This document shows, in pieces, positions 4,437 to 6,036 of a stretch of 6,036 nucleotides of DNA. The notes under the pieces were generated by a model. That model ran no database searches and was not told the origin of the DNA. It saw only the letters and a program-made list of their open reading frames with translations. The stretch lies in the NCBI GenBank assembly GCA_023416855.1, contig JAEZGU010000268.1, positions 1 to 6,036 on the forward strand, in the 5' to 3' direction. Source of the DNA: Bacillota bacterium (GTDB lineage: Bacteria; Bacillota; Clostridia; Tissierellales; Sedimentibacteraceae). Each line of letters starts with the position of its first letter. Position 1 is the first letter of the stretch. The position numbers and the translations under genes were made by a program.

Positions 4437-6036
4437 ATGGCTATAGGCGGATGGACCGGTAAAATATTAAGAGTAAATTTAACAAACGGTAAAATTAGTA
4501 CAGAAGATACAAGTAAATATCATGATTTCATTGGTGGAATGGGTATTGGATATAAAGTACTATTTGATGAAGTACCACAAGGTACTAAACCATATGATCC
4601 AGAAAATAAAATCATATTTGGTTCAGGACCATTAGGTGGTAGCGGCGTACCTTGCAGCTCAAGAACAAATATAACATCATTATATCCAGGAAATGATAAA
4701 AATTTAGTAACAGACAGTCATATGGGTGGAAATTTTGCAGCGTTTTTAAAGTATGCAGGATGGGATGCTATAATTATTGAAGGAGCTTCAAAAACACCTG
4801 TTTGGTTAAGAATAGAAAACGACAAAGTTAGTATTGAAGATGCCTCTTTTGTATGGGGTACAGGAATTTACAACACTACTGCGCAAGTAGCTGCTAAAAT
4901 GGGTAAAGAAGCATGCGTTGCAGCTATCGGACAAGCAGGAGAAAATTTAGTTAATATGTCAGTAATTATGAATGGAAATTCTCATTCAGCCGGCGGTCAC
5001 GGCGGAGTTATGGGTTCTAAAAAATTGAAAGCAATAGGTATTATAGGAACCGGCTCTATAAAAATTGGCAAAGACAGAACTGAATTGATGAAATTAGACA
5101 CATATGTTAATAAAGAAATAATAGGTGCTAATAACCAACACGTTGTTCCAAGCACTCCACAACCATGGACTGATTTTGTTTATGAAAACAGCCGTTGGAC
5201 AGCAAGAGAAGGTCTTCACTGGGGAGCATCAGAAGGCAATATAGATACTGGTATTGCAGCGCCTGGTGATATTAATAAAGTTGGCTATAGAACAATGAAA
5301 TCTATAAAGGATTTAGGTCCAATAGCGGAAAAATACACACAAAGAATGGGTGGATGTCATTCATGTCCAATTAGATGCCATTCTCAAATGAAAGTACCAC
5401 AGCTTGAAAAATATGGAGTATCACCTTATGCTGCAAATACTTGTATGGGATTTTTCTCGCCTGCAGGTATAATGATTAAAGGTACTAAAGATCAATTTGA
5501 AGAAGGCGATGCAGGACTAATCACTCGTACTTTAGGTTCACAGTTAGCTGATGACTATGGTGTTTGGTGTAATTATGGTCAAATGGGAAGAGATTTTGCA
5601 TATGCTTATGATTCAGGCATAATAAAAGAAGTTCTTCCTGCAGACGAATATAACAGCATTCCTTGGGATTTGTTAGAAGCGGGAGATCCAGCGTTTTTAA
5701 TTGATTTTTACAAGAGAATTACATTTAAAATTGGTGAATTAAGTCACCTTGGTGATGGTACTTACAATGTTGCAAAGAGATGGAATTTTGGTGATGATTT
5801 CTGGAATAATAAAAAATACAGTCTATGGTCTCCATTAGGATTCCCTAAGCATCATGCAAGTGATGAATCTTACCAAGTTGGAGCAATTATAAATTGTCTA
5901 TTTAACAGAGATGCTCAAAGCCATTCACATCAAAACTTTATAAGCTCAGGTTTGCCAGTAGATGTATTGAAAAAATTAGCTGCTGAATATTGGGGCTCTG
6001 AAGATGCAATTGACACACCTGCAAATTATAGGCCAA
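4437..6036 (+). CDS. ydhV: YdhV-like AOR-family Mo/W oxidoreductase (C-terminal part beyond window)
   Basis: The first 533 residues are open to the window edge; E. coli YdhV has about 700, so roughly a quarter is missing. It belongs to the aldehyde:ferredoxin oxidoreductase family, which binds a bis-pterin Mo or W cofactor and one [4Fe-4S] cluster. The N-terminal AOR domain shows GGWTGKILRVNLTNG (4-18), FIGGMGIGYK (31-40), FGSGPLGGSGVPCSSRTNIT (61-80) and AAIGQAGEN (162-170). Cluster ligands are GCHSCPIRC (C307, C310, C314) and the later INCLFNRD (C487), the expected three plus one arrangement. The pieces GANNQHVVPSTPQPW (230-244), FKIGELSHLGDGTYN (430-444) and WSPLGFPKHHA (464-474) match what I remember of E. 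coli YdhV, reported to hold a bis-Mo-pterin cofactor, with unknown substrate. There is no signal peptide. YdhY just upstream is the presumed electron partner. Whether Mo or W is used cannot be read from the sequence. Confidence 0.95.
   Translation, partial: MAIGGWTGKILRVNLTNGKISTEDTSKYHDFIGGMGIGYKVLFDEVPQGTKPYDPENKIIFGSGPLGGSGVPCSSRTNITSLYPGNDKNLVTDSHMGGNFAAFLKYAGWDAIIIEGASKTPVWLRIENDKVSIEDASFVWGTGIYNTTAQVAAKMGKEACVAAIGQAGENLVNMSVIMNGNSHSAGGHGGVMGSKKLKAIGIIGTGSIKIGKDRTELMKLDTYVNKEIIGANNQHVVPSTPQPWTDFVYENSRWTAREGLHWGASEGNIDTGIAAPGDINKVGYRTMKSIKDLGPIAEKYTQRMGGCHSCPIRCHSQMKVPQLEKYGVSPYAANTCMGFFSPAGIMIKGTKDQFEEGDAGLITRTLGSQLADDYGVWCNYGQMGRDFAYAYDSGIIKEVLPADEYNSIPWDLLEAGDPAFLIDFYKRITFKIGELSHLGDGTYNVAKRWNFGDDFWNNKKYSLWSPLGFPKHHASDESYQVGAIINCLFNRDAQSHSHQNFISSGLPVDVLKKLAAEYWGSEDAIDTPANYRP

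Overview
The window looks like chromosomal DNA of an anaerobic, spore-forming, low-GC Firmicute of the Clostridia type. The DNA is strongly AT-rich and its Shine-Dalgarno sites are strong (GGAGG class). Two genes at the left sit behind promoters resembling those of the mother-cell sporulation factor SigK, and one encodes a DUF4489-type protein typical of Clostridia. The right end carries an oxygen-sensitive type of Mo/W oxidoreductase. I cannot assign a genus.

Left part (1-1455, minus strand): two genes that look like a sporulation or spore-surface pair. The first (1-341, cut by the window edge) is a cysteine-containing DUF4489-like protein. The second (491-1366) is a 291-residue cysteine-rich protein of unknown function that ends in three copies of a Cys-Cys decapeptide. 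Each gene has its own -35/-10 pair of the form CAC(C/T)-N16-CATAnnnTA. The shared promoter type suggests that both are made late in the mother cell.

Middle (1540-3573): a plus-strand gene encodes an unknown 457-residue protein with a repeated beta-blade region followed by a long coiled coil. It converges with mntP, a six-helix manganese efflux pump on the minus strand. A perfect 10-bp-stem hairpin between the two stop codons can terminate both transcripts. mntP has a housekeeping-type promoter with a leader of only about 20 nt, too short for the manganese riboswitch that controls some mntP genes.

Right part (3630-6036, plus strand): an operon of ydhY-like and ydhV-like genes. The first encodes a four-cluster [4Fe-4S] electron-transfer protein with a twin-arginine motif, probably starting at TTG. 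The second encodes an aldehyde:ferredoxin oxidoreductase (AOR) superfamily Mo/W-pterin enzyme and runs off the window after 533 residues. The gene pair, its order and the sequence style match the start of the E. coli ydhYVWXUT operon, whose physiological substrate is unresolved. A SigA-type promoter precedes it, and a 14-bp inverted repeat lies at the predicted transcription start, a good position for a repressor.

No RNA genes, insertion sequences, CRISPR arrays or phage genes are visible. The most notable points are the matched SigK-like promoters, the Cys-Cys repeat tail, the unassigned propeller/coiled-coil protein, and the Tat-tagged YdhY/YdhV operon with its candidate operator.
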